Positions 8,042 through 18,159 of a stretch of 64,000 nucleotides of DNA are shown piece after piece. This DNA comes from Ignavibacteriales bacterium (GTDB taxonomy: Bacteria; Bacteroidota; Ignavibacteria; Ignavibacteriales; Ignavibacteriaceae). The position numbers and the translations under genes are program-made. Within the stretch, counting starts at the first letter, position 1, and the number at the start of each line of letters is the position of its first letter. The stretch spans positions 1 to 64,000 of the forward strand of contig JADJNX010000010.1 of assembly GCA_016714125.1 (NCBI GenBank), given 5' to 3'. The notes below the pieces were generated by a model, which saw only the letters and a list, made by a program, of their open reading frames with translations, was not told where the DNA came from and made no database searches.

Positions 8042-9937
8042 TTACATTCCTCCCAAAATTTCATTCATCACTTTTTCGACTTCACTTCCATCAGCTTTTA
8101 ACCTGAGTTGATCCATTATCATCCCCATCAGAATGATATTTGTTTTCTCCGGTCTTCTGACGCTAACTGTTTTGAGCTTTTCGATGCTCTTTAAAATCAC
8201 TTCCTTGATCTCTTCGGTTTTGAATAGCGGCTGAACAATCTCTTCAACCGGTTTACCCGAAACAAGTGATTCTCTTAAAATGAAATAGAGGCAACTTTTT
8301 ACGATTTTCCCTTCACTTAACAGAGTGAAAAGTGAATTGTAAACTTCAGGGGTAATCTGAGTTATCGGTAAATGTTCTTTTTCAATCTTACAGGGAATTC
8401 GATAAGAACTCTTGAGGCAAACCGGTGATCAACCTTCAATTCGCCAATCGCATTTTCGAATATTTTTGCAAAAGGTGACATTGCCAGCTTTTCGATATGC
8501 TCTTTGGGTATCCCTATCCCAGATTGGTACAGGCAACCCTTCTCTGATCTTTGCAATTCTTTCAGGCGTGATCTTTTTTGGAGGAAGATCGGTATCGGGA
8601 TACATTCTATCGGCACCGGGGAGGATTCTTTCAAATCCGTTTGTTCCGTCCCTAAGAGCCTGGCGGGTTTCGGAAGGGATTCCGATTGTGGCCTCTTTAG
8701 CTCTGATTATTATCTCGGCGGCACCCGATTTGGCATCCTGTTCATCCCCCCAAACAAGGACAATGGTGTCTTCTTCGGAAGCATTCACCGCTTTTTTTAG
8801 GGTGTTCCATTCGGAGGAAGCAATTGTTTCACTTGGACTGTCGCTGTGAATAATGTTGGGAAGTGTCGTAAGACAGGAAATAACCCTTACGCGGTCCGAA
8901 ATTTCTCTTGAAAAATAGGTGTCGGTTTGTGTTTCCCATCTTAAAAGTCCTTTAAACCCTTTTAAGGAGACACATAAGACCTTCATTCCGGCAAGAAGTG
9001 CACTGGTAATCGGTTGATAACGGGTCTTTTTAAGGAGACGGGTAACATCGGTTGTTACCGTTGCAAATGTCTCTTTTGTAACACCTCTCCTGTTTAGTTC
9101 ATCCCGCAGACGGAGTAAATTCCACTGCCTCATCGCTTCATTATATGTGAGCAAAGGTATAAGAGGAATTCTTGGTACCCCCTTTATCTCAATTCTGGTT
9201 CCACCCGTTACGCTAACATTTACATCCTGTCGGGCGGCACCAATTCCTGTGCGAACTTTCCCCGTGCTTCTGGCAAGTCTTCTTAAAATCTCTGCAACTT
9301 CCGCAACTTCTTTTGGAGTTTTCATGTCGGGACCGGTTACGGTCTCAACCAGGGGCATACCAAGGCGGTCGGTTAAGTAAGTTCGTCTGTGCCCGATGTC
9401 GCTAACTTCACGACAGGAATCCTCTTCTATCGAAAGTTGTATTACCTGAATGAATCTGTCTTTAAAGGGTACCCTGCCGTCGAGGCATACAATTGCAGTA
9501 CGCTGAAATCCCGTTGGGATACTTCCATCCAGATATTGTTTTCTTGCGATGTGAACCTCATCAACCATAGATGACCCATAAAGCATCCCAAGCCCAAAAG
9601 CTATATCAAGTGCTTCATCATTAATCTCAAATGGAGGGGTGTCATCCATCTCATAGGTGCAAATGGTTTCGCGACTGATTCTGTAGATTATCTCTTTACG
9701 AGTTTTAAATTCCATCAGTGCAGTGCCATCATACTCACCAAGTTCGGAGAGAGTTGGCCTCATGTGCCGAAGAATTTCAGCGTTGTATTGGTCGCTGTAC
9801 ATCCCTGCAGGGCATCTGCAAAAAAGTTTTTTAGATGTTAAAAGTTGTTGATGTATTTCAAGTCCCGATTTGAACCCGACGGTGCGGTAGTCATCCTCCC
9901 GCATCTCATTAAAAGGTTTAAATTTAAATTCCGTCAT
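8042..9937 (-). CDS. gatE: Glu-tRNA(Gln) amidotransferase subunit E, frameshifted near 3' end
   Basis: GatE is the kinase/transamidase subunit that phosphorylates Glu-tRNAGln and amidates it with ammonia from GatD. Motifs include VGFKSGLEIHQQLLTSKKLF, GTALMEFKTRKE, YQKYLDGS-like KQYLDGSIPTGFQRT and RTGIGAARQDVNVSV of the GatB/E cradle. These are followed by a GatE-specific AspRS-like insertion (about residues 295-440) and the helical and YqeY-like tail. The frame breaks near 8505 (after EGLPVPIWD) and is restored near 8380. Between them GIPKEHIEKLAMSPFAKIFE is readable in another frame, and the end reads DQLRLKADGSEVEKVMNEIL. The total of 1,896 bases gives about 631 residues, the normal GatE length. 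It forms an operon with gatD. Confidence 0.88.
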
Positions 9938-10102
9938 TGTTTTTCTGTCTCCCGAGTTGTCTTCCGTTCCGCATGAATCGACTATTTACAATAATCAAGA
10001 CTTTAAAATTACTGTTTTTATCAAAATAAAGAGAAAAATCATCTCTTTATCAATAATATTTGTTAGTTTTTAAAGATGCTTTTGCAAGATTAATTCAAGA
10101 TA
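9938..10102. other. Divergent intergenic region gatE / sensor kinase
   Basis: This 165-base AT-rich spacer between the divergent gatE and the sensor kinase must contain both promoters. I cannot single out a convincing promoter or operator. Confidence 0.3.
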
Positions 10103-13096
10103 ATGACTAATATTTTTAGATCAGTCCTCAGATCACTCATAATTCTCTTTTTATTGCCCCGAATCTACCGGGACAGGGGGACAGAACTATTCAATCACCA
10201 ACTATAACATCGGAAGTGGTCTTGAATCCAACAGAATAAACAGTGTAACACAAGACTCGTTGGGAAGAATCTGGCTCGCTACAGGTGCCGGTGTTTCGGT
10301 TTACGATGCATTCAGCTGGAAAAATATCAAACTTCAAGACTCCAATAATTTTACCGGTTACAAAATTATAACACCTGATGAACTTGGAACACTTTGGCTC
10401 GCTCCTGTCTATCTAAGAAGCAAGATTTTTTCACTTAAAGACGGGGAATGGTCTGAAGTTCCACGACCCGATTATGCAGAAATAACCAACGAGAGTATTA
10501 CCGGATTTTCAGTTTTTTATCACAACAATTCCCCTGTCATAGCACTCTCCACCCTTAGTGATCTTTTCCTAATGGTAAAAGGCGAATGGACAAGATTGAA
10601 TAGTTATAATTCCAAAATCCCTTCCCTCATCTATAACATCACTCAACATAAAAAACAATTTTACCTTGCCACTAACAAGGGAGTAACTCAAATTTCTTTT
10701 GAAGACGGCTCCACTCCCGTGATACAAAACTCTCTCTTTGGAGTGAATGAAATAGTCTGGGCGATCTCCGTATCGGAGGATACTCTTGGGAAACCGGAAT
10801 TTCTTCTTCTGTCCAAATCCTGGTTTGGTGAGATTGTCAACTCGTCACTCAAAAAACAGACTCTACCCGTTAACGTGGAGTACATGCCAATGTTTTTGAA
10901 TTTTTTTATTGTTGAAGATGCCGACAAAAAAATATATATGGGGAATAAGGTTGTCAAATTTTCCTTTGATCAAAAAACCGGGAAGTTTGAGACACTCGGG
11001 AAAAATAAAGGTTTTGCATCAGAAGGGGGAACCTCTGTCTTTATCGATGCCGAACACAATATCTGGTTTGCCGATCATCGGGGTGTGGACAAAATCGCCT
11101 ATCACCCTTTTACGAACTATTATAAATCAACCGGTATGCTCGAAGATGAAGTTACTGCGATAGTTGAATATGAACCGGGAAATTTTATTTTTGGACATAA
11201 TTCGGGATTTACACTTTTTAAGAACCAGGTATTAACACCAGTTAAGTTTAAACGAAATGATCGTGGAAGTGATGTTGTTGCAAGAATATTAGACCTTATA
11301 GTTGACGATGAAGGAAATATTTGGGCAGCTGCAGGTTTTTATGGATTAATCAAAATTTCACGGGATGGGTCTTATACCGAGGTGGCAGCCAAAGGCGGAA
11401 GTTCAACTTCTTTGGCATATTCTAAAGAATATGGTCTGCTTGTTGGAACCAGCAATGGAATTTTTAGTTATAAAAACGGGGAACTCACCGAGTTTGACCC
11501 TTCCGCAAAACTGAAGAACTTTCGGAAGATTTATATCTTTGAAAATAAGATTTATCTCACAAGCCAACTGGGGCTTTTTCAACTTGTGGATGGTAAAATC
11601 ATTCATCTGGTCAGAGATAAAAATCCCCTCGTCTCCAGTACATATTCCCTCCTGAAAGAGGAAGATGGATCTCTTCTTGTTGGATCAGAAACAGGATTAT
11701 ACCACCTCAAAGATGGTGTCTTAACTAAATTTGAACGTGCAGGTTTCTCCCTCGACAAAAGTGTCTATTTTATTATCAAAAGTCGTCAAAAAGATTATTG
11801 GTTTGGTACGGTTGATGGACTAACCCGCTGGGACAGTGGCACCACCATTTATAATTATATCCCCGCCCCAAAAATGTTCCTATCAACTATTGAAACAACA
11901 GCCGGAACTTTTATGACCTCAACAAATCAAACCTTATTCCCTACGATGAAAATACTCTGCAATTTACTTTCAGAGGAGTCTCCTTCAAGAATGAAAGCAC
12001 TATAGAATACCGAATCAAACTTGAAGGATTCGACAACGATTTTTACACTCTCAAACAGGCACAACTTTACAGTATCAGATACCCAATCTTCCTTCAGGGG
12101 AATACAGACTTGTGGTAATGGCAAAAAACAGGCTGAGTGTCTGGAGTGACCCCGTTTATTCAGCGAGTATTGTGATTGAAAAACCGTTTTATCTAAAATT
12201 ATGGTTCCTGTTTTTTGTCGCAGTTATATTCGCCATTGTATATCTGTTGGCCCATAAATTTCTGCTCAGCCACCGTGAACAAGCACGACTTGAAACCATG
12301 GTGAACAAGAGAACCAAGGAACTTGCTGATTCTGAATTAAAATTGAAAAATACTCTCGACGGTCTTGAGGAAGAGGTTAAACAAAGAACTCTTGAACTCG
12401 ATAATCTTAATCGTACAAAAGACAAAATTTTCTCAATTATCTCCCACGATCTTAGAAGTCCTTTTATGTCAATCCTGGGATTCTCCAGAAATTCTTGAAG
12501 ACGAACTTGATGAAATGGACAAAGATGAAATCAGATCCACTGTCGAAAAGATTCTTGTCTCTTCACGAAATACAGTTTCTCTCGTGGATGGTCTCCTTGA
12601 ATGGTCACGCCTTCAGATTGGCGGGCTTGTTCCCGAGCATAAAGATTTGGATCTGGGGAAGGTAATCCTGGATGTTTTGGAGCTTTTCCAACCACAATTT
12701 ACCAAAAAAGGGATTAATCTCAAAACAAATATTGAAGATGATATTCACATTTTTACCGATGAAAACATTATTAAATCAATCATCAGTAATCTTCTCAGTA
12801 ATGCCATAAAGTTTACAAATCCAGAAGGATTGGTTTCTGTTATCGCACAGAAACAAGGAGAGGAAATCATCCTCATTGTTGAAGATTCCAGGTATTGGTA
12901 TGAGCAGCGAAATGGTCGATAATCTTTTTTCTCTTACAGGCACCAAAAAGCCGAAAAGGTACTGCCAACGAAAAGGAACCGGCCTTGGAATGAATATTAC
13001 CCACGACCTCCTGAAAACAACAGGTGGCGACATTAAAGTGGAAAGCTCCCCGGAGAAGGCACCCGATTCACCGTCATCTTCAGGAACAGCGACTGA
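10103..13096 (+). CDS. Two-component-regulator-propeller sensor histidine kinase, frameshifted
   Basis: The pieces read through as one roughly 1,000-residue hybrid sensor. A signal sequence starts at ATG 10103 (MTNIFRSVLRSLIILFLLP). Next come Reg_prop repeats from GLESNRINSVTQDSLGRIWL through about 11870, and a Y_Y_Y domain (TLQFTFRGVSFKNE, near 11960-12120). A transmembrane helix follows (LKLWFLFFVAVIFAIVYLLA), then a coiled coil, a HisKA domain with ISHDLRSPFMSILGFS (phospho-accepting His), and a HATPase with NLLSNAIKFTNPEG (N box) and KGTGLGMNI (G2 box). Frames change near 10170, 11930, 12100, 12490, 12890, 12960 and 13055. It senses an extracytoplasmic signal, possibly polysaccharide-related as for many propeller kinases. 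No receiver domain or adjacent regulator is visible. Confidence 0.85.
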
Positions 13097-13098
13097 CT

Positions 13099-13881
13099 TT
13101 AGCCGTGACATCCTGATTTAAGGGTTTTTACCAAATCAAATACACCCAAATTCCCCGATTCATCCAATTTTTTAATCACAGCACTTCCAACTATAACACC
13201 ATCACAGAAGGGCGAAACCTGCCTGATGTTTTCAACGGTGGATATCCCAAAACCAACAAGCATTTTATTCTTTTTTATCAGGCTTCTGGTATTTTGAAGC
13301 GATTTTATTTCAGTATCTGTAAATGAATTTCTGACTCCTGTTGTACCTGAAACACTTACACAATAAACAAATCCGGAGCTTTTTGAATCGATCTCTTTAA
13401 TCCTTTCCTCTCCCGATTGTGGAGTTGTCAAAAGAATCCTGTCCAGAGATATTTCGTCCGATGGATAAAATGAATCATATTCTTCCAGGGGTATATCGGG
13501 AATTATCAATCCATCAATTCCACAGTCCACGGCATCACTTAAAAATCGTTTAATACCATATCGAAAAACGGGATTTGCATATCCCATCAATATCAATGGT
13601 TTGTCTGTTTTCTCTCTAATCAAGCGTGAAAACTCAAAAACACTATCAAGATTCACTCCATTTTCGATTGCAACATGAGAAGACTTTTGTATCACAGCCC
13701 CATCTGCAAGTGGATCACTAAACGGAATCCCAATCTCAAGCATATCCGCCCCCGCATCCAGCACACCCATTGCCAACTCCACAAAGTTCTCCTTATCAGG
13801 ATACCCCGCCGTCAAAAACACCGACAACACCTTTTCATTCCTGCTATTTACTTCTTCAATCTTCTGAAATATCTTTAACAT
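13099..13881 (-). CDS. trpA: Tryptophan synthase alpha chain
   Basis: TrpA cleaves indole-3-glycerol phosphate to indole and glyceraldehyde 3-phosphate, passing indole through a tunnel to TrpB. The 260-residue TIM barrel has the catalytic residues at the standard positions: Glu49 in DMLEIGIPFSDP and Asp60 in PLADG, followed by LILMGYANPV and GLIIPDIPLEE. It is the last gene of the trpEGDCFBA operon. It is separated from trpB by a short AT-rich spacer and a tandem repeat. It converges on the sensor kinase gene with only two bases between the stop codons. No obvious terminator follows it. Confidence 0.95.
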   Translation of the reverse strand: MLKIFQKIEEVNSRNEKVLSVFLTAGYPDKENFVELAMGVLDAGADMLEIGIPFSDPLADGAVIQKSSHVAIENGVNLDSVFEFSRLIREKTDKPLILMGYANPVFRYGIKRFLSDAVDCGIDGLIIPDIPLEEYDSFYPSDEISLDRILLTTPQSGEERIKEIDSKSSGFVYCVSVSGTTGVRNSFTDTEIKSLQNTRSLIKKNKMLVGFGISTVENIRQVSPFCDGVIVGSAVIKKLDESGNLGVFDLVKTLKSGCHG

Positions 13882-13910
13882 CTCTATCCCAAATTAATAA
13901 TTCTAAAATC

Positions 13911-13981
13911 ACTCAGGTACTCAAGTACTCAAGTTCTCAAGTACTCAGGTACTCAAGTACTCAAGTCTCTCAAGTACTCAA
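13911..13981. repeat. Tandem ACTCAAGT-type repeat between trpB and trpA
   Basis: About eight imperfect copies of an 8-10 base unit (TACTCAAG / TACTCAGG) fill the trpB-trpA spacer. They run into the 3' end of trpB, whose last codons (LRDLST and stop) are encoded by the repeat. The unit contains the palindrome AGTACT. Shorter relatives occur at 20083-20105, 31584-31612 and 31968-31990. There are no spacers, so this is not a CRISPR array. The function is unknown. Confidence 0.75.
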
Positions 13982-15167
13982 CAATCGTCCCCAAATCCTT
14001 ATCCCCCCTCCCCGAAACATTAACCACAACTATTTGATCTTTGGTTGTCGTGGGCATCAGAAAATTCAGGTATGCCAGAGCATGAGCAGTTTCCAGTGCG
14101 GGGATAATCCCTTCAAGTCTCGCAAGGAGGGAGGTGGCTTCAAGCGCCTGTTCATCTGTAACGGAGAAATATTCACATCTGTCGATGTCTTTTAAGTAGC
14201 TGTGTTCGGGTCCGGAACCGGGATAATCGAGTCCCGCTGAAATTGAATGGACTTCAGAAACCTGTCCGTCATCATCCTGAAGAAGATAACTCATCATCCC
14301 CTGAAAAATTCCCGCTCTTCCAAGCGTGAGAGAGGCACAATGTTTACCCGATGCCAACCCCAATCCGGCAGCTTCAACTCCGATTAATCGAACTCCCTCG
14401 TCGTTAATGAAGGGATGGAATATCCCCATGGCATTACTTCCCCCGCCAACACACGCAACGATAACATCGGGCAGTCTGCCCTCTTCTTTGATGATTTGTT
14501 CTTTTGTCTCCACCCCGATAACCGATTGAAAATCTCTGACAATCATCGGATAAGGATGTGGACCAACCACCGAACCAATTATATAATGGGTATCTTTAAC
14601 ATTGGTTACCCAATCGCGAATTGCTTCATTGGTGGCATCTTTAAGAGTTCTGCTCCCCGAAACCACAGGAACCACTTCAGCTCCGAGCAATTTCGTCCTG
14701 AAAACATTTGGTGCCTGTCTGGCTATGTCCACTTCACCCATATAAACAACACACTTTAATCCAAACTTTGCACAGGCGGTTGCAACAGCAACACCATGTT
14801 GCCCGGCTCCCGTCTCTGCGATTATTCTTGTTTTGCCAAGTTTTTGCGCCATGAGAACCTGCCCCAAAACATTGTTTATCTTGTGCGCCCCGGTGTGGTT
14901 CAGGTCTTCCCTTTTAAGATAAATCTTCCCTGTTCCGAAGTGTTTGGAAAGTCTTTCAGCGTAACTCAGGGGAGTTGGCCTGCAATTATATTTTTGCTGA
15001 AGATTTTGGAACTCCACCCTGAATTTTGGGTCTTTTTTTACTTCGCTATAAAGTTCTTCCAGTTCTCTCAGAGCAGGAACAAGAATTTCGGGGACATACC
15101 TCCCTCCATAAATTCCAAATTTGCCGTTTCTGTCGGGCTGGTCATACTCAATTATGTTAAACATCAT
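13953..15167 (-). CDS. trpB: Tryptophan synthase beta chain
   Basis: TrpB is the PLP enzyme that condenses indole with serine to give tryptophan. The start at 15167 (MMFNIIEYDQPDRNGKFGIY) is preceded by AGAGG and overlaps the end of trpF by about 11 bases. The longer in-frame ORF from 15200 would add residues not found in TrpB. Motifs are FGIYGGRYVPE, LKREDLNHTGAHKINN (PLP Lys96), IAETGAGQHG and VACVGGGSNAMG for phosphate binding. At 404 residues it is a normal-length TrpB1-type protein. The C-terminal six residues lie within the tandem repeat, which supplies the stop codon. Confidence 0.95.
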   Translation of the reverse strand: MMFNIIEYDQPDRNGKFGIYGGRYVPEILVPALRELEELYSEVKKDPKFRVEFQNLQQKYNCRPTPLSYAERLSKHFGTGKIYLKREDLNHTGAHKINNVLGQVLMAQKLGKTRIIAETGAGQHGVAVATACAKFGLKCVVYMGEVDIARQAPNVFRTKLLGAEVVPVVSGSRTLKDATNEAIRDWVTNVKDTHYIIGSVVGPHPYPMIVRDFQSVIGVETKEQIIKEEGRLPDVIVACVGGGSNAMGIFHPFINDEGVRLIGVEAAGLGLASGKHCASLTLGRAGIFQGMMSYLLQDDDGQVSEVHSISAGLDYPGSGPEHSYLKDIDRCEYFSVTDEQALEATSLLARLEGIIPALETAHALAYLNFLMPTTTKDQIVVVNVSGRGDKDLGTIVEYLRDLST

Positions 15168-15792
15168 CAATTCCTCTTTTAATTTCGACAAGTGATCCAA
15201 TCAGATCAAAAAAGTCTTTTACTTTGTTGTGGTCTTTAATTCCCGGTTCCCTTTCGAGTGAAGAATTAACATCCACGGCAAAAGGACGAAGTGATGCAGC
15301 TACTTCTTTGATATTTTCTGCAGAGATTCCTCCCGATAGAAAATATTGTCCTTTTAGTTTGCCGGGGATGGAATTCCAGTCAAATCTCTCTCCTGTTCCG
15401 CCATAAAAATTATTGGAAAATGTATCAAACAGCGGGATTGAAGCCCCGTATTCGTCGATTATTCCGTAGTCAAATCCATCCATTATCCTGAATGCTTTTA
15501 TTGTTTTGCATTTTACCTTAGCGGTATATTCAGGCGTCTCTTCCCCGTGTAATTGTACAAAATCGAGTTGTAATTCTTTAACAATTTTGTTTACAACCTC
15601 AACTTCTTCATTCACAAAAACTCCAACTTTTTTTGTTCCGGATTTAAGCTTTTGAATTACTTCGAGGGCTGCAGAAGGATCAATATATCTTTTGCTGCCA
15701 CGATAGAAAATGAAACCAAGGAATTCCGCACCAGATGATTCACAAAAAACTGCATCTTCAGAGTTGGTAATTCCACAAATCTTAACCCTCAT
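15157..15792 (-). CDS. trpF: Phosphoribosylanthranilate isomerase
   Basis: TrpF converts N-(5'-phosphoribosyl)anthranilate to CdRP by an Amadori rearrangement. The 211-residue barrel begins MRVKICGITNSEDA, with the catalytic Cys in KICGIT. It continues through DFVQLHGEE and LFDTFSNNFYGGTGERFDW (catalytic Asp in the DTF motif) to FLSGGISAENI and AVDVNSSLE. The start codon overlaps the trpC stop in an ATGA arrangement (15789-15792). It is the fifth gene of the trp operon. Having separate trpC and trpF, rather than the enterobacterial fusion, is usual in Bacteroidota relatives. Confidence 0.94.
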   Translation of the reverse strand: MRVKICGITNSEDAVFCESSGAEFLGFIFYRGSKRYIDPSAALEVIQKLKSGTKKVGVFVNEEVEVVNKIVKELQLDFVQLHGEETPEYTAKVKCKTIKAFRIMDGFDYGIIDEYGASIPLFDTFSNNFYGGTGERFDWNSIPGKLKGQYFLSGGISAENIKEVAASLRPFAVDVNSSLEREPGIKDHNKVKDFFDLIGSLVEIKRGIDDV

Positions 15793-16577
15793 CCTTTACA
15801 CCATTCTTTCATCTCTCTTAGAGCTCCACCAATTGAAACCGACCTAATAAAATGCTCGCCCACCAATACGGCATCACAACCGGCATCCCGAACCCTTGCG
15901 ATATCATCCTTGGTTTTTATTCCACTCTCCGAAACAAGCAGAATGTCATCGGGAAGTTGCCTCCTGATCTCCTCGGTGGTTTTTAGATCGGTAATAAATG
16001 TTGTAAGATCACGATTGTTAACCCCGATCAATTTGTTTAGCGAAAAGTCAATCTTGGCAATCTGATCAATCGAATGGAGTTCAAGCAAAACTTCCATACC
16101 AAGCAGTTGAGCCGTTTTGGTCAACTTCCGAATTGATTCTTTGGTCAATGCCTCACAAATTAAGAGAACAGCATCGGCGCCATTCTCTCTCGCCTGAAAA
16201 ATCTGAGTTTCATCAATTATAAAATCCTTCCGCAAGAGCGGTTTGTTTTTAATCAAAGCGATGTCGTGAAGATGATCGATACTCCCCTTAAAAAACTGTT
16301 CATCAGTAATAACGGAAATGGCATCGGCACCATTTTTAAAATATTCAACTGCGATATCGAGATGATCAAAGTTATCAATAAAAATCCCTTTTGAAGGACT
16401 CGCTTTTTTCACCTCAGCTATTATCGAAATATCCCGGCTTTTTCTTATTGTATTAATAAGACTCAAAGTCGGCTTGTATAACAGACTTGAATCATCATAC
16501 TCCTTAACAGGACGATTTTGTTTTAATACGGCTATTTCTCTCCGCTTCACTTCAAGAATTTGTTCAAGAATACTCAT
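15789..16577 (-). CDS. trpC: Indole-3-glycerol phosphate synthase
   Basis: TrpC closes the indole ring of CdRP to form indole-3-glycerol phosphate. The 262-residue TIM barrel carries IIAEVKKASPSKG (catalytic Lys region), FKGSIDHLHDI, LLRKDFIID, GVNNRDLTTF and LVSESGIKTKDDI, ending with DAVLVGEHFIRS. All are in the family order. It overlaps trpD upstream and trpF downstream by four bases each, so the genes are translationally coupled. Nothing is unusual. Confidence 0.95.
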   Translation of the reverse strand: MSILEQILEVKRREIAVLKQNRPVKEYDDSSLLYKPTLSLINTIRKSRDISIIAEVKKASPSKGIFIDNFDHLDIAVEYFKNGADAISVITDEQFFKGSIDHLHDIALIKNKPLLRKDFIIDETQIFQARENGADAVLLICEALTKESIRKLTKTAQLLGMEVLLELHSIDQIAKIDFSLNKLIGVNNRDLTTFITDLKTTEEIRRQLPDDILLVSESGIKTKDDIARVRDAGCDAVLVGEHFIRSVSIGGALREMKEWCKG

Positions 16578-17593
16578 AAAGTCCCTTCTCCAAATTTGAT
16601 AAGTTCCTGCAATTTATTAAATGCCTTTCCACTCAAGATGGATTCTTCCGCTAACTCTGTGCATACTCTCAAATCTTCCGATACTGCGGCACAGTACAAG
16701 GCAAGTGCGGAATTGGCGGCAACAACAAAAAACTTTCCGTCCCTCTCCGGATTTTTTAATAGATCATAAATCACCCCGGCATTATATTCGGGTGTATTAC
16801 CAAGCAGGTCGCCAATCGCCACATCCGGGTAGCCAAAATCAGCAGGATTAAGATTATAGGAGGTTGTCCCTGTGCCCTCTTTAAACTCGAATACCGCGGT
16901 TGTGGCGTCGAGTGTAACTTCATCGCGACAATCACCTGTACAGATAAACAAAACTCTTTTCATCTTTAAATATGATGCAGCTTCCGCCATCAGACCCGCT
17001 GATTTGTTGTTATACACCCCAACCAACTGGTTTTTGGTACCGGCAGGGTTGGTAAGGGGACCCAGCAGATTAAAAACCGTTTTCATCCCCAGTTCTTTTC
17101 GAACAACGGCAGCATATTTCATCGCAGGGTGATAATATGGAGCGAACAAAAATCCAATCCCTGTTTCATCAATTGCCCTTCCCGTTTCTGAAGGTGAAAG
17201 ATCAATCTTTACTCCAAGTTGTGTTAATACATCTGCACTGCCCGATCTGCTGGAGATCGATTTGTTGCCATGTTTTGCCACTCCAATTCCTGCACCGGCA
17301 ACCACAAAAGCTGCCGCGGTTGAAATGTTTATGGTTCCCGAATCATCACCCCCGGTTCCACAAACATCTATCAGGTCACTCCTTTTTGTTTCAACTTTTA
17401 TACTCTTTTCTCTCATTGCACTTGCAAATCCGGCTATCTCGGCAGCAGTTTCACCTTTCCCCTTAAGGGCAATCAAAATTGCTGCAAGCTGGGAGTTATT
17501 CACCTCGCCACTCATTATCATATCCATTACATAAAATGCCTCTTCAAATGAAAGGTGGTCTCTGTCGAGCATTTTTTCAATAAATGTCTTCAT
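16574..17593 (-). CDS. trpD: Anthranilate phosphoribosyltransferase
   Basis: TrpD transfers phosphoribose from PRPP to anthranilate. The 339-residue protein shows the PRPP-binding VCGTGGDDSGTINISTAAA, the KHGNKSISSRSGSADVLTQL segment and FNLLGPLTNPAG, as expected for the class. TrpD is a stand-alone protein here, not fused to TrpG. The start overlaps the stop of trpG (17590-17593), and the end overlaps the start of trpC. Confidence 0.95.
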   Translation of the reverse strand: MKTFIEKMLDRDHLSFEEAFYVMDMIMSGEVNNSQLAAILIALKGKGETAAEIAGFASAMREKSIKVETKRSDLIDVCGTGGDDSGTINISTAAAFVVAGAGIGVAKHGNKSISSRSGSADVLTQLGVKIDLSPSETGRAIDETGIGFLFAPYYHPAMKYAAVVRKELGMKTVFNLLGPLTNPAGTKNQLVGVYNNKSAGLMAEAASYLKMKRVLFICTGDCRDEVTLDATTAVFEFKEGTGTTSYNLNPADFGYPDVAIGDLLGNTPEYNAGVIYDLLKNPERDGKFFVVAANSALALYCAAVSEDLRVCTELAEESILSGKAFNKLQELIKFGEGTL

Positions 17594-18159
17594 TTTGATT
17601 CAATCCAGTTTTTCATAAGTTGTGTCCCGGCTTCGGTAAGTATCGATTCGGGATGAAATTGTATCCCCTCCACTCCGTTTTCTCTGTGCCTTACTCCCAT
17701 TATTATACCATCCTCCGACCTCGCTGTCACTTCCAGATCATCGGGAAGTGAACCCTCATCAATGATTAATGAATGGTATCTTGTTGCGGTAAAGTTTTGT
17801 GCCACACCACTAAATATCCCCTTCCCTGAATGAGAAATTTCCGAGGTTTTCCCGTGCATCAAAACAGGTGCGTGCACAATATCGGCTCCAAATTGAAGCC
17901 CAATTGCCTGATGACCAAGACAAACTCCAAGAATGGGAATTTTCCCACAAAACTCATCGATTACATTTAGTGTAATCCCGGAGTTTTCAGGTCTGCCCGG
18001 TCCGGGTGATATAAGTATCCTGTCCGGATTAATTTTTTTTATCTCTTCCGTGGTTATTTTATCGTTCCTTTTTACAATCACATTTTGGGTGAATTTACCC
18101 ACAAGCTGTACCAGATTGTAAGTGAAAGAATCGTAATTGTCAATTACCAGAATTTTCAT
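17590..18159 (-). CDS. trpG: Anthranilate synthase glutamine amidotransferase component
   Basis: TrpG supplies ammonia from glutamine to TrpE. The 189-residue class I amidotransferase starts MKILVIDNYDSFTYNLVQ. It has the ISPGPGRPENSG oxyanion strand, the nucleophile Cys80 in LGVCLGHQAIG, and the His-Glu pair in IQFHPESIL. It overlaps trpE by 20 bases and trpD by four. In related bacteria this subunit can be shared with aminodeoxychorismate synthase (pabA). No pab genes are in the window. Confidence 0.94.
   Translation of the reverse strand: MKILVIDNYDSFTYNLVQLVGKFTQNVIVKRNDKITTEEIKKINPDRILISPGPGRPENSGITLNVIDEFCGKIPILGVCLGHQAIGLQFGADIVHAPVLMHGKTSEISHSGKGIFSGVAQNFTATRYHSLIIDEGSLPDDLEVTARSEDGIIMGVRHRENGVEGIQFHPESILTEAGTQLMKNWIESK

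Noticed and set aside
8412..8849. 145-residue plus-strand ORF
   Set aside because: It is antisense to gatE. GatE's conserved segments are on the minus strand, and this ORF has no recognisable motif.
13911..13981. Possible CRISPR array
   Set aside because: The units are only 8-10 bases long and have no spacers between them, so it is a simple tandem repeat.
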